Shown here: piece after piece, positions 10,761 to 18,451 of the stretch
How the letters are laid out: each line of letters begins with the position of its first letter
Numbering within the stretch: position 1 is the stretch's first letter
Source of the DNA: Halomonas maura
GTDB taxonomy: Bacteria; Pseudomonadota; Gammaproteobacteria; Pseudomonadales; Halomonadaceae
Direction of reading: 5' to 3'
Assembly: GCF_030409305.1 (NCBI RefSeq)
Contig: NZ_JAUFPQ010000013.1
Location: 362,773-426,772 of the forward strand
Length of the DNA: 64,000 nt
Notes under the pieces: generated by a model
Database searches by the model: none
What the model was told of the DNA's origin: nothing
What the model saw: only the letters and a program-made list of their open reading frames with translations
Program-made: the position numbers and the translations under genes

Positions 10761-11516
10761 ATGCCGCGCATGAACGCACCGCACCACGACGACACCGCCT
10801 CGACCACCGGCCCGGAAGGGCCCGACGCCCCGCTGCATCGCCGGGGCATCAAGAGCTATGTGCTGCGCGCCGGGCGCATGACCGTCGCCCAGACCCGGGG
10901 CCTCGAGGAGGTCTGGCCGCGGCTGGGGCTGACGCTCGCCGACGGCCGCCAGGACCTCGATGCCCTCTTCGGTCGCCAGGCGCCCCGGGTGGTGGAGATC
11001 GGCTTCGGCATGGGCGCCTCGCTGATCGAGCAGGCCGAGACCCATCCCGATACCGACTTCATCGGCATCGAGGTGCACGCCCCCGGGGTCGGCAAGCTGC
11101 TCGACGAGGCCGACAAGCGCGGCCTGACCAACCTGCGCGTCTATCGCGAGGACGCCCTGGCGGTGCTCGAGCGCTGCCTGCCCGAGGCCAGCCTCGATAC
11201 CCTGCAGCTGTTCTTCCCCGATCCCTGGCCGAAGAAGAAGCACCACAAGCGGCGCATCGTCCAGCCGGCCTTCGTCGCCCTGGTGCGTACCCGGCTCAAG
11301 CCCGGCGGCACCCTGCACATGGCCACCGACTGGGAGGCCTACGCCGAGTGGATGGCCGAGGTGATGGACGAGGCCCCGGGCTATGCCAACACCGCCTCGC
11401 CGCAGACCACCCCCTACGTGCCGCGTCCCGCCTTTCGCCCCCTCACCAAGTTCGAGGCCCGCGGCGAGCGGCTGGGACACGGGGTCTGGGATCTGATCTA
11501 CCGCCGCGTCGACTGA
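10761..11516 (+). CDS. trmB: tRNA (guanine-N7)-methyltransferase
   Basis: About 251 residues. TrmB methylates G46 in the variable loop of tRNA using S-adenosylmethionine. The SAM site is [16 protein letters not shown] (motif I) and the substrate region is [17 protein letters not shown], the family hallmark. A TTG at 10737 would extend the protein by eight residues; the ATG at 10761, with GAG six bases upstream, or the one at 10770, looks more natural. It closely follows thiG and probably shares its transcript. Its 3' end overlaps the convergent EamA gene by 74 bases. Confidence 0.94.
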   Translation: MPRMNAPHHDDTASTTGPEGPDAPLHRRGIKSYVLRAGRMTVAQTRGLEEVWPRLGLTLADGRQDLDALFGRQAPRVVEIGFGMGASLIEQAETHPDTDFIGIEVHAPGVGKLLDEADKRGLTNLRVYREDALAVLERCLPEASLDTLQLFFPDPWPKKKHHKRRIVQPAFVALVRTRLKPGGTLHMATDWEAYAEWMAEVMDEAPGYANTASPQTTPYVPRPAFRPLTKFEARGERLGHGVWDLIYRRVD

Positions 11517-12504
11517 TCGGGCTGGCGGTGTCGGCGTGCCCGCCGGCGCCGCGCCCGCGGGACCGGCCGGCGACCAGGGCGGCCCCGGCGCCGAGCAGGC
11601 CCAGTGCCATGCCGACGGCGCCGAGCCCGCCCGGCCACTCCCCGAACAGCAGCGCCGTCCAGCCCAGGGTCACCGCCGGGGTCAGGGCGACCAGCGCGGC
11701 GCTGCGGCTCACCCCGAAACGGCGCAGGCTCTCGAGGAAGAAGCCGTAGCCGCCGAAGGTGGCGAGCAGGATCAGCCAGGCCAGCGCCGTCAGCGAGTCC
11801 GGGGTGAGGGGCGGCGGCGCCGGCCAGCCCGGCTGGCGCACCACGGCGGCCAGCCAGAACACGCCCGTCGCCGCCGCCAGCTGGACGGTCAGCCGCGCCT
11901 CCATGCCCAGGCCCGCCGGCCGCCGGGCACCCATCACGCTGCCCAGGGTCACGGCTGCGACCGCCAGCAGCGGCAGGCCGTAGGCCCAGGCCGGCGCGCC
12001 GCCCACGCCCTGCAGGTCATCCAGCACGCTCAGCCCGGCCCCCAGGGTCGCCACCGACATGCCCAGCCACTGGGCCGGGCGCGTGCGCTCGCCCAGCCAC
12101 CAGCCGGCCAGGGTGGTGGCCGCCAGCGGCTGCAGCGCGCCGATCAGCGCCGCCACGCCGGCGCTGACGCCGGCCTCCACCGCCAGCAGCATGGCCAGCA
12201 GGTAGGCGCCCACCGTCAGGCTGCCGACCAGGGCCTCGCGGGCCAGGGCGCGGGGCGACAGCCCCGGCCCCCGGCGCCGGCTGGCGCACAGCGCCCACCA
12301 GAGGCCCGCCAGCAGGGTGGCCAGCGCGAAGCGCCAGGCATAGAGCGACAGCGGCGGCGTGTCGACGGCCACGGCGAGGCGGCTGCCCACGAAGCCGCTG
12401 CTCCAGCACAGCACGAAGCCGGCGGCCACGGCGAGACCGGCCAGGGGCGCGGCGCCCGACCGCGGCCAAGCGTAGTGTGACGACAGGTGAGTGAAGGCTC
12501 GCAT
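11443..12504 (-). CDS. EamA-family (DMT) transporter
   Basis: A 353-residue membrane protein with ten predicted helices as two EamA repeats (residues about 20-155 and 175-310). [13 protein letters not shown] near helix 1 is typical of the RhtA/YdcZ-like drug/metabolite exporters; amino acids or metabolites are likely cargoes but the substrate is unknown. About 35 basic, Arg/Gly-rich residues after residue 315 lie over the end of trmB on the other strand and probably have no conserved role. It is divergent from a LysR regulator 92 bases away, which may control it. Confidence 0.85.
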   Translation of the reverse strand: MRAFTHLSSHYAWPRSGAAPLAGLAVAAGFVLCWSSGFVGSRLAVAVDTPPLSLYAWRFALATLLAGLWWALCASRRRGPGLSPRALAREALVGSLTVGAYLLAMLLAVEAGVSAGVAALIGALQPLAATTLAGWWLGERTRPAQWLGMSVATLGAGLSVLDDLQGVGGAPAWAYGLPLLAVAAVTLGSVMGARRPAGLGMEARLTVQLAAATGVFWLAAVVRQPGWPAPPPLTPDSLTALAWLILLATFGGYGFFLESLRRFGVSRSAALVALTPAVTLGWTALLFGEWPGGLGAVGMALGLLGAGAALVAGRSRGRGAGGHADTASPISRRGGRSDPRPRVPAARRGPRTW

Positions 12505-12559
12505 GGCACCCCCCGGGGCATCCGCTGACTTGTGGGGAGAGTCTGGGGCGCCTAGAGTC

Positions 12560-12574
12560 TTTCGGGAATCGAAA
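12560..12574. promoter_or_regulatory. Candidate LysR-type operator (T-N11-A dyad)
   Basis: TTTCG-GGAAT-CGAAA in the 92-base divergent region between the EamA transporter and the LysR gene. The inner TTCGGGAATCGAA fits the T-N11-A rule for LysR-type binding sites with interrupted dyad symmetry. Confidence 0.45.
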
Positions 12575-12596
12575 CTTTTTTCAGCGAGCGTTCAAT

Positions 12597-13481
12597 ATGG
12601 CTGAAGCCTCTTCGGACACCCTGGACCTGGAGGCCCTGCGCAGCTTCGTGGCGGTGGCACGGCTCGGCTCCCTGGCCGCGGCCGCCGAGCAGCGCCATCG
12701 CACGGTCAGTGCCCTGAGCATGCAGATCAAGCGGCTCGAGACGCGGCTGGACACGCGCCTGTTGCTGCGGGGCCCCCGGGGCATGACGCCCACGGCCGCC
12801 GGCGAGCTGCTGCTCGGCGAGGCCCGGGAGCTGCTGCGCCACCATGACGGCCTGGTGGCCCGGCTCAGCGGCCGGGGCCTGAGTGGCCGGGTGCGCTTCG
12901 GCCTGCCGGAGGACTATGCCAGCCGCTTGGTGGGGCGGCTGCTGCCGGACTTCCTGGCCCGCCACCCCGACGTGGTGCTGGAGGCGGTGACCGCCACCAG
13001 CGGCGACCTGGCGAGGCGACTGCAGCGGGGCGAGCTGTCGCTGATCGTGGCCCTGGACCGCCCGCATCGGCTGGTCGGTGGCGAGGCGTTGTGGCGCACC
13101 ACGCCGGTCTGGGCGGGGGCGCGGGAACTGGCCCTGGCGCCCGACCAGCCGCTGCCGCTGGCCCTGCACCCGGTGGACTGCCCCTACCGCCAGCTGGGGG
13201 TCGAGGCCCTGGAGGCCATCGGTCGCCCCTGGCACGCGGTGTTCACCAGCACCAGCATCCATGCGCTGGAGACGGCCGTGGAGGCCGGGCTGGCCGTGAG
13301 CATCCTCGAGCGGGACCGGTTGACGCCGGCCATGCGCGAGCTGGGCGAGGCCGAGGGCCTGCCGTCCCTGCCGGCCTGCGAGGCCCAGCTGCACTACGGG
13401 CGACAGGTGACCGCCGCTTCCTGGCCGGCGGTGGAGGCGCTGGGCGAGCTGCTGAAGCAGCGCCTGGGGCGGCGCGAGTGA
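12597..13481 (+). CDS. LysR-family transcriptional regulator
   Basis: 294 residues. The N-terminal winged helix-turn-helix spans about residues 5-65 (LRSFVAVARLGSLAAAAEQRHRT, then SALSMQIKRLETRL), followed by a linker helix and a periplasmic-binding-protein-like effector domain from residue 90. The ribosome site is weak. It is divergent from an EamA exporter, the common arrangement of a regulator with its target. The effector is unknown. Its 3' end abuts the terminator of the candidate small RNA on the opposite strand. Confidence 0.93.
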   Translation: MAEASSDTLDLEALRSFVAVARLGSLAAAAEQRHRTVSALSMQIKRLETRLDTRLLLRGPRGMTPTAAGELLLGEARELLRHHDGLVARLSGRGLSGRVRFGLPEDYASRLVGRLLPDFLARHPDVVLEAVTATSGDLARRLQRGELSLIVALDRPHRLVGGEALWRTTPVWAGARELALAPDQPLPLALHPVDCPYRQLGVEALEAIGRPWHAVFTSTSIHALETAVEAGLAVSILERDRLTPAMRELGEAEGLPSLPACEAQLHYGRQVTAASWPAVEALGELLKQRLGRRE

Positions 13482-13483
13482 GG

Positions 13484-13511
13484 AAAAAAGAAAGCCGCCC
13501 CGGAGGGCGGC
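13484..13511 (-). terminator. Intrinsic terminator (minus strand)
   Basis: GCCGCCC-TCCG-GGGCGGC on the minus strand followed by TTTCTTTTTT. It can end the leftward AEC-transporter transcript and/or the candidate small RNA. On the plus strand the run is A-rich and precedes the hairpin, so it does not serve the LysR gene. Confidence 0.85.
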
Positions 13512-13598
13512 GAAAAGACCGTGACTAGCAATGAGGAGGAGAAACCGGGACAGGGACTGGCATGACCCCTGACCGGGATGGCGCCTCATCAACGCCAT
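13484..13598 (-). ncRNA. Candidate Fur-regulated small RNA, about 115 nt
   Basis: No protein gene fits this 178-base gap. On the minus strand a TTGACG/TACTCT promoter (18-base spacing) would start RNA near 13598, and a strong intrinsic terminator ends it near 13484. A Fur-like box overlaps the -10 and spacer. The middle of the RNA holds a pyrimidine stretch (complement of 13528-13544, UUUCUCCUCCUCAUUGC) able to pair with Shine-Dalgarno sequences, as iron-repressed RNAs of the RyhB/PrrF kind do. Size and layout match that class; sequence homology to a known family was not recognised. A processed 3' UTR of the AEC gene is the main alternative. Confidence 0.45.
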
Positions 13599-13604
13599 GT
13601 GCCA

Positions 13605-13634
13605 AGAGTAAATCGTTCTCATTCACTTCGTCAA
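13605..13634 (-). promoter_or_regulatory. Candidate sigma-70 promoter with Fur-like box
   Basis: Minus strand -35 TTGACG (13629-13634), 18-base spacer, -10 TACTCT (13605-13610). The plus-strand bases 13605-13623 (AGAGTAAATCGTTCTCATT) match 13 of the 18 specified bases of the 19-base Fur consensus AATGATAATNATTCTCATT, with the right half nearly perfect and the left half poor. Bound Fur would occlude the -10. Confidence 0.42.
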
Positions 13635-13654
13635 TGTGAACGAGAACTTTTTTT
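13615..13654 (+). terminator. Hairpin plus T7, possible terminator for the LysR gene
   Basis: GTTCTCATTCAC and GTGAACGAGAAC (12-bp stem, one wobble pair) enclose nine bases and are followed by seven T residues on the plus strand. It lies just before the stop of the convergent AEC gene. The same dyad contains the minus-strand promoter elements listed separately; both readings cannot be decided by eye. Confidence 0.6.
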
Positions 13655-13660
13655 ATTTGC

Positions 13661-14575
13661 CTAGCCGGCGAGGCGCAGCCACAGCGGCAGGGTGAGCATG
13701 GCGAGCAGGGTCTGGCCGGTGATCAGGGCGGCCATGAGCTCGGCGTCGCCGCCCAGTTGGCGAGCCAGGATATAGGCCGAGGTGGCGGTGGGCAGGGCGG
13801 CGAACAGCAGGGCCACGTCGCGGCTCACGGGGTCGAGGTCGAACAGCAGCGCCAGGCCCAGCACCGCCGCGGGCATCAGCACCAGCTTGACCAGATTGGC
13901 GGCCCAGACGCCGCGGTCGCGGCGCAGCAGGGCCCGGGGACGCAGGGCGACGCCGACCGCCACCAGGCCAAGGGGCAGCGCCGCCCGGCCGAGCAGGGCC
14001 ACCGTGTCCTGGCTCCAGCCGGGCAGGCCGAGGCCGGAGAGATTCAGGCCGATGCCGGCCAGGCAGGCCAGGATCAGCGGGTTGCGAGCCAGGGCGCCGA
14101 GGCTGGCGCCGAGCCCGGCGGCTCCCAGGGTGCCGGCGGCGATGAAGGTCACGACGCACAGCACGTTGATCACCGGCACCATCAGCGCCACGGCCACCGC
14201 GGCCACCGTGGCGCCGGCCTGGCCATGCAGGGCCGCGGCCCCGGCCACGCCCACATAGGTATTGAACCGCAGCCCGCCCTGGAAGACCGAGGTGAAGGCT
14301 GGTGCGGCCAGTCCCAGGCGGTGGCGCAGGCACCACAGCGACAGGCCGAGCACGCCGATGGCCCCGAGCAGCACCAGGGCGAGGCGGCCCACCGGGACCC
14401 GCTGGATGTCGGCCTCGGCCAGGGTGGCGACCAGCATGGCCGGAAACAGCAGGAAGTAGATCAGCCGCTCCATGCGCGGCCAGAAGTCGCCGCCGGGCTG
14501 CTGGAGCCGCGCCAGGGCGGCCCCCAGCAGGATCAACAGGAACAAGGGTCCCAGGGCCTGTGCCACGCCGTCCAT
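13661..14575 (-). CDS. AEC (auxin efflux carrier) family transporter
   Basis: 304 residues with about ten hydrophobic helices in two five-helix repeats. Near the crossover points it has GGLRFNTYVGVA and ALPTATSAYILARQLGGD, the latter a signature of bacterial AEC/MleP-type permeases that carry malate, malonate or other carboxylates. The start at 14575 has GGAGG five bases upstream; the open frame continues to 14617. Substrate unknown. The downstream terminator at 13484 lies about 150 bases beyond its stop, leaving space for the candidate small RNA. Confidence 0.88.
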   Translation of the reverse strand: MDGVAQALGPLFLLILLGAALARLQQPGGDFWPRMERLIYFLLFPAMLVATLAEADIQRVPVGRLALVLLGAIGVLGLSLWCLRHRLGLAAPAFTSVFQGGLRFNTYVGVAGAAALHGQAGATVAAVAVALMVPVINVLCVVTFIAAGTLGAAGLGASLGALARNPLILACLAGIGLNLSGLGLPGWSQDTVALLGRAALPLGLVAVGVALRPRALLRRDRGVWAANLVKLVLMPAAVLGLALLFDLDPVSRDVALLFAALPTATSAYILARQLGGDAELMAALITGQTLLAMLTLPLWLRLAG

Positions 14576-14685
14576 GACGCCTCCTCGTCGACTCGGCCCT
14601 GCGACATCCGTGCACACGGCGGTCCGGGCGAATGCTGATAAGATCCAGTCTATCCTGCCACCGATGGAGGCGTCGCTTCACCGCC

Positions 14686-15195
14686 ATGTCCCCTGCCGCC
14701 CCCGCCGAGCGGGCCGCCCTGCGCTCACCGCTGCTGCGCCTGCTGATCGTCACGACCCTGCTGACCCTGGGCGTGGCGCTGTGGTACCTGGTGCGGCATT
14801 CCCTGGACGGTGACGATGTCCGCTGGATAGCGCCGTCGACGCCCTGCGATCTCCAGGCCGGGCCCTGCCGGGCCGGTCTCGGCGATGGCATCACGCTGAC
14901 CCTCGACCTCGCCGGGAAGGGGCCCATCCGGGCCCTGACGGTGCTGCCCCTCGAGGTGCAGCTGGCGGGCGCGTCGGCCGACGCCTCGGTGGTGACCTTC
15001 GTCGGTCGCGACATGGACATGGGGCTTCACCGCTTTCCCCTTGCGCCGGCCGGCGGCGGGAGGTTCCGCGGCGAGGGCCAGGTGGCGCTGTGTACCGAGG
15101 CGGTGATGCCCTGGCGGGCCCGGGTGGTGGTGGACACACCCCGGGGGCGCCTGGGAAGCTGGTTCGACTTCGAGGTCACGAGGCAAGCACCATGA
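14686..15195 (+). CDS. Membrane-anchored periplasmic protein upstream of SCO1, putative copper-binding
   Basis: 169 residues: one N-terminal transmembrane helix (about 18-37) and a periplasmic beta-rich domain. CDLQAGPC is a possible disulfide or metal site, and GRDMDMGLHRF offers two Met and a His close together, as in copper-handling YtkA/FixH-like domains; it ends in a WFDFEV strand. The gene overlaps SCO1 by the ATGA tetranucleotide, implying coupled translation and a shared job, probably copper delivery to cytochrome oxidase. No exact family was recognised. The GGAGG ribosome site is unusually far (about 17 bases) from this start. Confidence 0.7.
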   Translation: MSPAAPAERAALRSPLLRLLIVTTLLTLGVALWYLVRHSLDGDDVRWIAPSTPCDLQAGPCRAGLGDGITLTLDLAGKGPIRALTVLPLEVQLAGASADASVVTFVGRDMDMGLHRFPLAPAGGGRFRGEGQVALCTEAVMPWRARVVVDTPRGRLGSWFDFEVTRQAP

Positions 15196-15788
15196 CACGA
15201 CGCTGGCGAAACGTGATGGGGGTGGGGGTCGCCGTGCTGCTGGCGGTCGGTGGCCTGTGGGCCTACCAGCAGCAGGTCGGCCGCGACGCGGGCCTGCCCG
15301 CCGGCGGGCCCATCGAGCTGCCCTCCACAGCGGGCCACTTCTCGCTGACCCAGCTGGAGGACGACCAGCTGGCGGTGGTGTTCTTCGGCTATACCTGGTG
15401 TCCCGACGTCTGTCCCATGAGCCTGGCCGTGGTGCGCCAGGCGCGCCAGCGGATGTCCCCCGAGCGCCGCGAGCGGGTGGTGCCGCTGATGGTCTCCGTG
15501 GACCCCGAGCGCGACACCCTGGCGCGGCTGGAGGAATACCTGGCCTACTTCGGCGAGGACTTCATCGGCGCCACCGGCAGCCAGGCCCGGCTCGAGGAGA
15601 TCGCCGAGCGCTACGGGGTGGTGTGGCGCAGGGTCGAGACGCCGGAGTCGGCCATGGACTATACCGTCGACCACAGCGCCTCGCTGTACCTGGTGGACCG
15701 CGACGGCGAGATTCGCCGCCGGGTCCTGCATTCCCCGACTCCGGGGCCGCTCGAGGCGGCCCTCGAAGCGGAGCTCGGCGAGGGCTGA
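15192..15788 (+). CDS. SCO1/SenC-family copper chaperone
   Basis: 198 residues: an N-terminal membrane anchor (about 9-28) and a thioredoxin-fold domain. The CxxxC copper motif is in YTWCPDVCPMS (residues about 74-82) and the third ligand His is in DYTVDHSASLYLVD near 160. SCO proteins load the CuA centre of cytochrome c oxidase or reduce its cysteines. The reading frame remains open upstream to 15090, but the ATG at 15192 matches the signal anchor and overlaps the upstream gene by four bases. Confidence 0.93.
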   Translation: MTRRWRNVMGVGVAVLLAVGGLWAYQQQVGRDAGLPAGGPIELPSTAGHFSLTQLEDDQLAVVFFGYTWCPDVCPMSLAVVRQARQRMSPERRERVVPLMVSVDPERDTLARLEEYLAYFGEDFIGATGSQARLEEIAERYGVVWRRVETPESAMDYTVDHSASLYLVDRDGEIRRRVLHSPTPGPLEAALEAELGEG

Positions 15789-15804
15789 ACCGGCCCGGCC
15801 GGCG

Positions 15805-16848
15805 TCAGTCGGCGTCGGCCTGCAAGCGGTCGACCATGCCCATCAGGGCCTCGACCTGACTGCCCCGGCGAGAGTCATGCAGCGGATCGAGCTGCCAGGC
15901 GCTCTCGGCGTAGCCCCACCAGTCCCAGCAGGCCTTGGGGTTGGCGAGGCTCGCCTCCACCTGGGGATAGAGGACCATCCGCCGGTCGGCGGCCGCCCAA
16001 TCATTCAGACCGCTGTAACGGACGAAGCTCTCGTCGCCCTCCGCCGCGCTCATCTCGCAGCCGTGCAGGGCCACGGTCAGCGCGCAGCCGCCCGCCTCGC
16101 AGCCCGTCGGGATGAACAGGTAACCGCTATCGGCGAGTCCTCGGGCATCGAAGTCCGCCTGGTCGAAGCGCACCAGCCGGCCGCCGGCCTCGCCCGGCTC
16201 ATCGGCCGAGGGCGCGCCGTGCAGCCAGCTCAGCGCCGCCTCGGCGATCGCCGGGTCGCAGGCCAGCAGGTGGCTGCCGCCGCCCTCGTCACAGTCCGCC
16301 AGGGCGTCCGTCGGGGCGTCGCTGTCGGCGCCGACCGGCCAGCCATGGGCCGCGCCCTCGGCTTGCCGGAAGCGCAGCTGGCGGTCCGGGGCCGCCAGCC
16401 AGTCCTCGAACTGCTCGACCAGGGCCCGGCCCAGGGACGGATCCACGGTCCGGTCGGCGTCGCCGTGCCAGACGAAGACGCGCAGGTCGGCCAGCGCCTC
16501 GGGGGCGCCGACCAGGTCGCGGGACAGGTAGGCGCGGTGGCGTGCCTGGATGGCAGCCAGGTCGGGGGGGCCGAGGCGGGTGAACATGCACTGGCCGAGG
16601 GCGCGGCCGAGTTCGCCCCGGGCGCAGGCCCAGGGGCCTGCCGCCACCACGGCGAGGCCGCTGAAGCGCGACGGCCAGGCCACGGCGAGCTGGCTGGCCA
16701 TGTAGCCACCGGCGGAGACGCCGATCACGCTCGCCGCCGCGGTGCTGGCGGCCAGGGCAGGCAGCGCGGCCGGTGTTTCCTGGGCCTGAAGCGAGGCGGC
16801 CGGCCCCAGGCAGAGGCCGGCCGCCAGCAACGCGGTCTTGAGCTTCAT
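15805..16848 (-). CDS. PHB depolymerase-like secreted esterase
   Basis: 347 residues with a Sec signal peptide (MKLKTALLAAGLCLG to about residue 23, cleavage after LQAQ). The lipase box GVSAGG sits at about residue 43, an acid in WHGDADRTVDP near 135 and a His in EGAAHGWPV near 170, followed by a second half with HGCEMSAAEG and several paired cysteines. This matches the PHB depolymerase/LpqC-like esterase group exported to the periplasm or medium. Whether it attacks polyhydroxybutyrate, its oligomers or another ester is not shown. It ends 16 bases from the convergent SCO gene. Confidence 0.82.
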   Translation of the reverse strand: MKLKTALLAAGLCLGPAASLQAQETPAALPALAASTAAASVIGVSAGGYMASQLAVAWPSRFSGLAVVAAGPWACARGELGRALGQCMFTRLGPPDLAAIQARHRAYLSRDLVGAPEALADLRVFVWHGDADRTVDPSLGRALVEQFEDWLAAPDRQLRFRQAEGAAHGWPVGADSDAPTDALADCDEGGGSHLLACDPAIAEAALSWLHGAPSADEPGEAGGRLVRFDQADFDARGLADSGYLFIPTGCEAGGCALTVALHGCEMSAAEGDESFVRYSGLNDWAAADRRMVLYPQVEASLANPKACWDWWGYAESAWQLDPLHDSRRGSQVEALMGMVDRLQADAD

Positions 16849-16858
16849 GCGCGTCGCA

Positions 16859-17575
16859 TCAGCCTGCGTCGTTGGTGTCTTGCGCCTCGTCGGCGGGGGT
16901 CACGTCGAGGAGCTCGACCTTGAACACCAGGGTCTCGTGGGGACCGATGGGTCCTTGCCCCTGAGCTCCGTAGGCCAGCTCGGCGGGGATCACGACCTCC
17001 CAGGTGTCGCCCACGCTCATCAGCTGCAGGGCTTCCTGCCAGCCCTCGATGACCTGGCCGACCCGGAAGCTGACCGGCTCGCCGCGCTCGTAGGAGCTGT
17101 CGAAGACGGTGCCGTCGATCAGCTGGCCCTCGTAGTGGACCTCGACGGTGTCGTCGGCGCCGGGCGTGGCGCCGTCGCCGGACTCGAGTTCACGATACTG
17201 CAGGCCGGAGTCGGTGACCGTCACCCCGTCCTGTTCGGCGTTCTCGTCGAGGTAGGCCTGGCCCTCGGCCTTGTTGGCCTCGGCCTTCTGCTCGGCCTCG
17301 GCGGCGCGGGCCTCCATGGCCTGCTGCTGGAACTGGCTGAGGGCGGCGGCCATCTCCTCGTCACTCATGGCCAGCTCGTTGCCCTCGAAGACATCGCGGA
17401 TGGCCTGGGTGAAGGTATCGATGTCCAGGTCCTCGACATCCTGCTGGATGCTCTTGCCGAGGGTCACGCCGAGGCTGTAACCCAGTCGTTCCTCAACGGT
17501 CTCGGGGGCGGCCAGGGCCAGCGGGGCGGCGGTCAGCAGGGCCGTCAGGGAAGCGGTAGTCAGCAGTCTCTTCAT
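16859..17575 (-). CDS. FKBP-type peptidyl-prolyl isomerase (FkpA/Mip type)
   Basis: 238 residues: signal peptide (to about 23, ALAAPE), an N-terminal helical dimerisation domain (VEERLGYSLGVTLGKSI to the Ala/Glu-rich helix at 80-100) and a C-terminal FKBP domain (residues about 120-225). The catalytic barrel is intact: VEVHYEGQLIDGTVFDSSYERG, VIEGWQEALQLM, IPAELAYGAQG, LVFKVELLDV. It assists folding of periplasmic proteins. The very acidic tail (TPADEAQDTND) fits a halophile. The start has AAGG 7 bases upstream. Confidence 0.94.
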   Translation of the reverse strand: MKRLLTTASLTALLTAAPLALAAPETVEERLGYSLGVTLGKSIQQDVEDLDIDTFTQAIRDVFEGNELAMSDEEMAAALSQFQQQAMEARAAEAEQKAEANKAEGQAYLDENAEQDGVTVTDSGLQYRELESGDGATPGADDTVEVHYEGQLIDGTVFDSSYERGEPVSFRVGQVIEGWQEALQLMSVGDTWEVVIPAELAYGAQGQGPIGPHETLVFKVELLDVTPADEAQDTNDAG

Positions 17576-17637
17576 GAAAAAACCTTGGGCTCCGGCGCCT
17601 TGGCGCCATGTGTGGGGAATCTCTGGGACTCTAACAG

Positions 17638-17686
17638 GGCCGGGCCGGTTCCGCATCCGTCGCAGGAAAGCGGCACCGGCCCGGCC
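17638..17686. repeat. Long-range inverted repeat downstream of teaD
   Basis: GGCCGGGCCGG and CCGGCCCGGCC are perfect 11-base arms with a 27-base loop, 27 bases after the teaD stop codon. No U-tract follows on the minus strand; it may act as a transcript-end stabiliser or a Rho-assisted stop. Confidence 0.45.
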
Positions 17687-17712
17687 TCGGGGGCAATGGC
17701 GGGGGCGAGGGC

Positions 17713-18156
17713 TCAGACGACCAGGGTGGGGCAGTGGGCGGATCCGGCGACCCGCTGGGCAACGCTGCCCAGTAGCAGGCCCTTGTCGCCGTTGGTGCCC
17801 TGGGCGCCGATCACGATCAGGTCGCACTCCCGCTTGCGGGCGAAGCGCACGATGGTCCGGGAGGGGCGGCCCCCCTTGACGAAGGCGCGGACCCTGTCGG
17901 CCGGCACGCCGAGTTCGGTGGCATGGTCCTTGGCCTGTATCGCGATCTCGGTGGCGTACTCCTTGAGCACGTCGTCGGGCAGCTCGAGCTTCTCGGGCCG
18001 CACCATGGAGAGCGAGGCCTCCAGCAGGCTGTGGTGCTTGAACACGCACAGCAGATAGAGCTCGGCGCCGGTGAGCCGCTGCAGGCCGACGGCCTTGTCC
18101 AGCGCCTTGATGGCACCCTTGGAGCCGTCGACCGGCACCATGATCCGATTGAACAT
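17713..18156 (-). CDS. teaD: Universal stress protein TeaD, regulator of the TeaABC transporter
   Basis: 147 residues, a single Usp domain with the ATP-binding G-2x-G-9x-G(S) pattern near the C-terminus ([22 protein letters not shown]). It is close to Halomonas elongata TeaD as I remember it ([27 protein letters not shown]). In that species TeaD binds ATP and lowers ectoine uptake through TeaABC. The start at 18156 has a very strong GGAGGAGGAGG site. It lies downstream of teaC on the same strand, but a 295-base gap with several hairpins intervenes, so it may have separate control. Confidence 0.9.
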   Translation of the reverse strand: MFNRIMVPVDGSKGAIKALDKAVGLQRLTGAELYLLCVFKHHSLLEASLSMVRPEKLELPDDVLKEYATEIAIQAKDHATELGVPADRVRAFVKGGRPSRTIVRFARKRECDLIVIGAQGTNGDKGLLLGSVAQRVAGSAHCPTLVV

Positions 18157-18294
18157 CGTCGCCTCCTCCTCCTGCGCATGGTCTGAGAACTGCCTGCGCT
18201 CGTCCATCCGGCGTTAGAACCGGCGGGTACGCGAGGCCGGTCAACGCACTCATTCACACCGCGTATACTCGCAGCCGAGCCCGGTCCGCCGTCC

Positions 18295-18403
18295 GACTCG
18301 CGACGTCCGAGTCGCTCGCTCTGCGAGCAGCGGCCGTCCTTGCCGAGGTTGCCGCGTGACCCACCTGGATGTGGGACATGCGTTGGCCCGCCGCGGGCGG
18401 GCC
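18295..18403. repeat. Cluster of three hairpins in the teaC-teaD gap
   Basis: GACTCG-N7-CGAGTC (18295-18313), GCTCGC-N3-GCGAGC (18314-18328, directly abutting) and GGCCCGCC-N3-GGCGGGCC (18385-18403). None has a U-tract. A TATACT on the plus strand at 18264 could start a rightward RNA into this structured stretch, but no good -35 is seen. The 295-base gap holds no convincing open reading frame. Confidence 0.5.
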
Positions 18404-18451
18404 TAGCCCTGGCCATCGTGCGCCGACGGTTCAGACGAGGCTGAGGGTCAA

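Noticed and set aside
13562-13639. Possible 25-residue ORF starting ATGACCCCTGACCGG
   Set aside because: The only ribosome-like site (GAGGAG) is about 20 bases away, the peptide resembles nothing, and it ends quickly. The similarity to DNA upstream of glnK is better explained by a shared DNA element.
13615-13647. A classical Fur box made of the two outer arms GTTCTC and GAGAAC
   Set aside because: The arms are too far apart for the 19-base Fur pattern; only 13605-13623 aligns acceptably, so that narrower match is reported.
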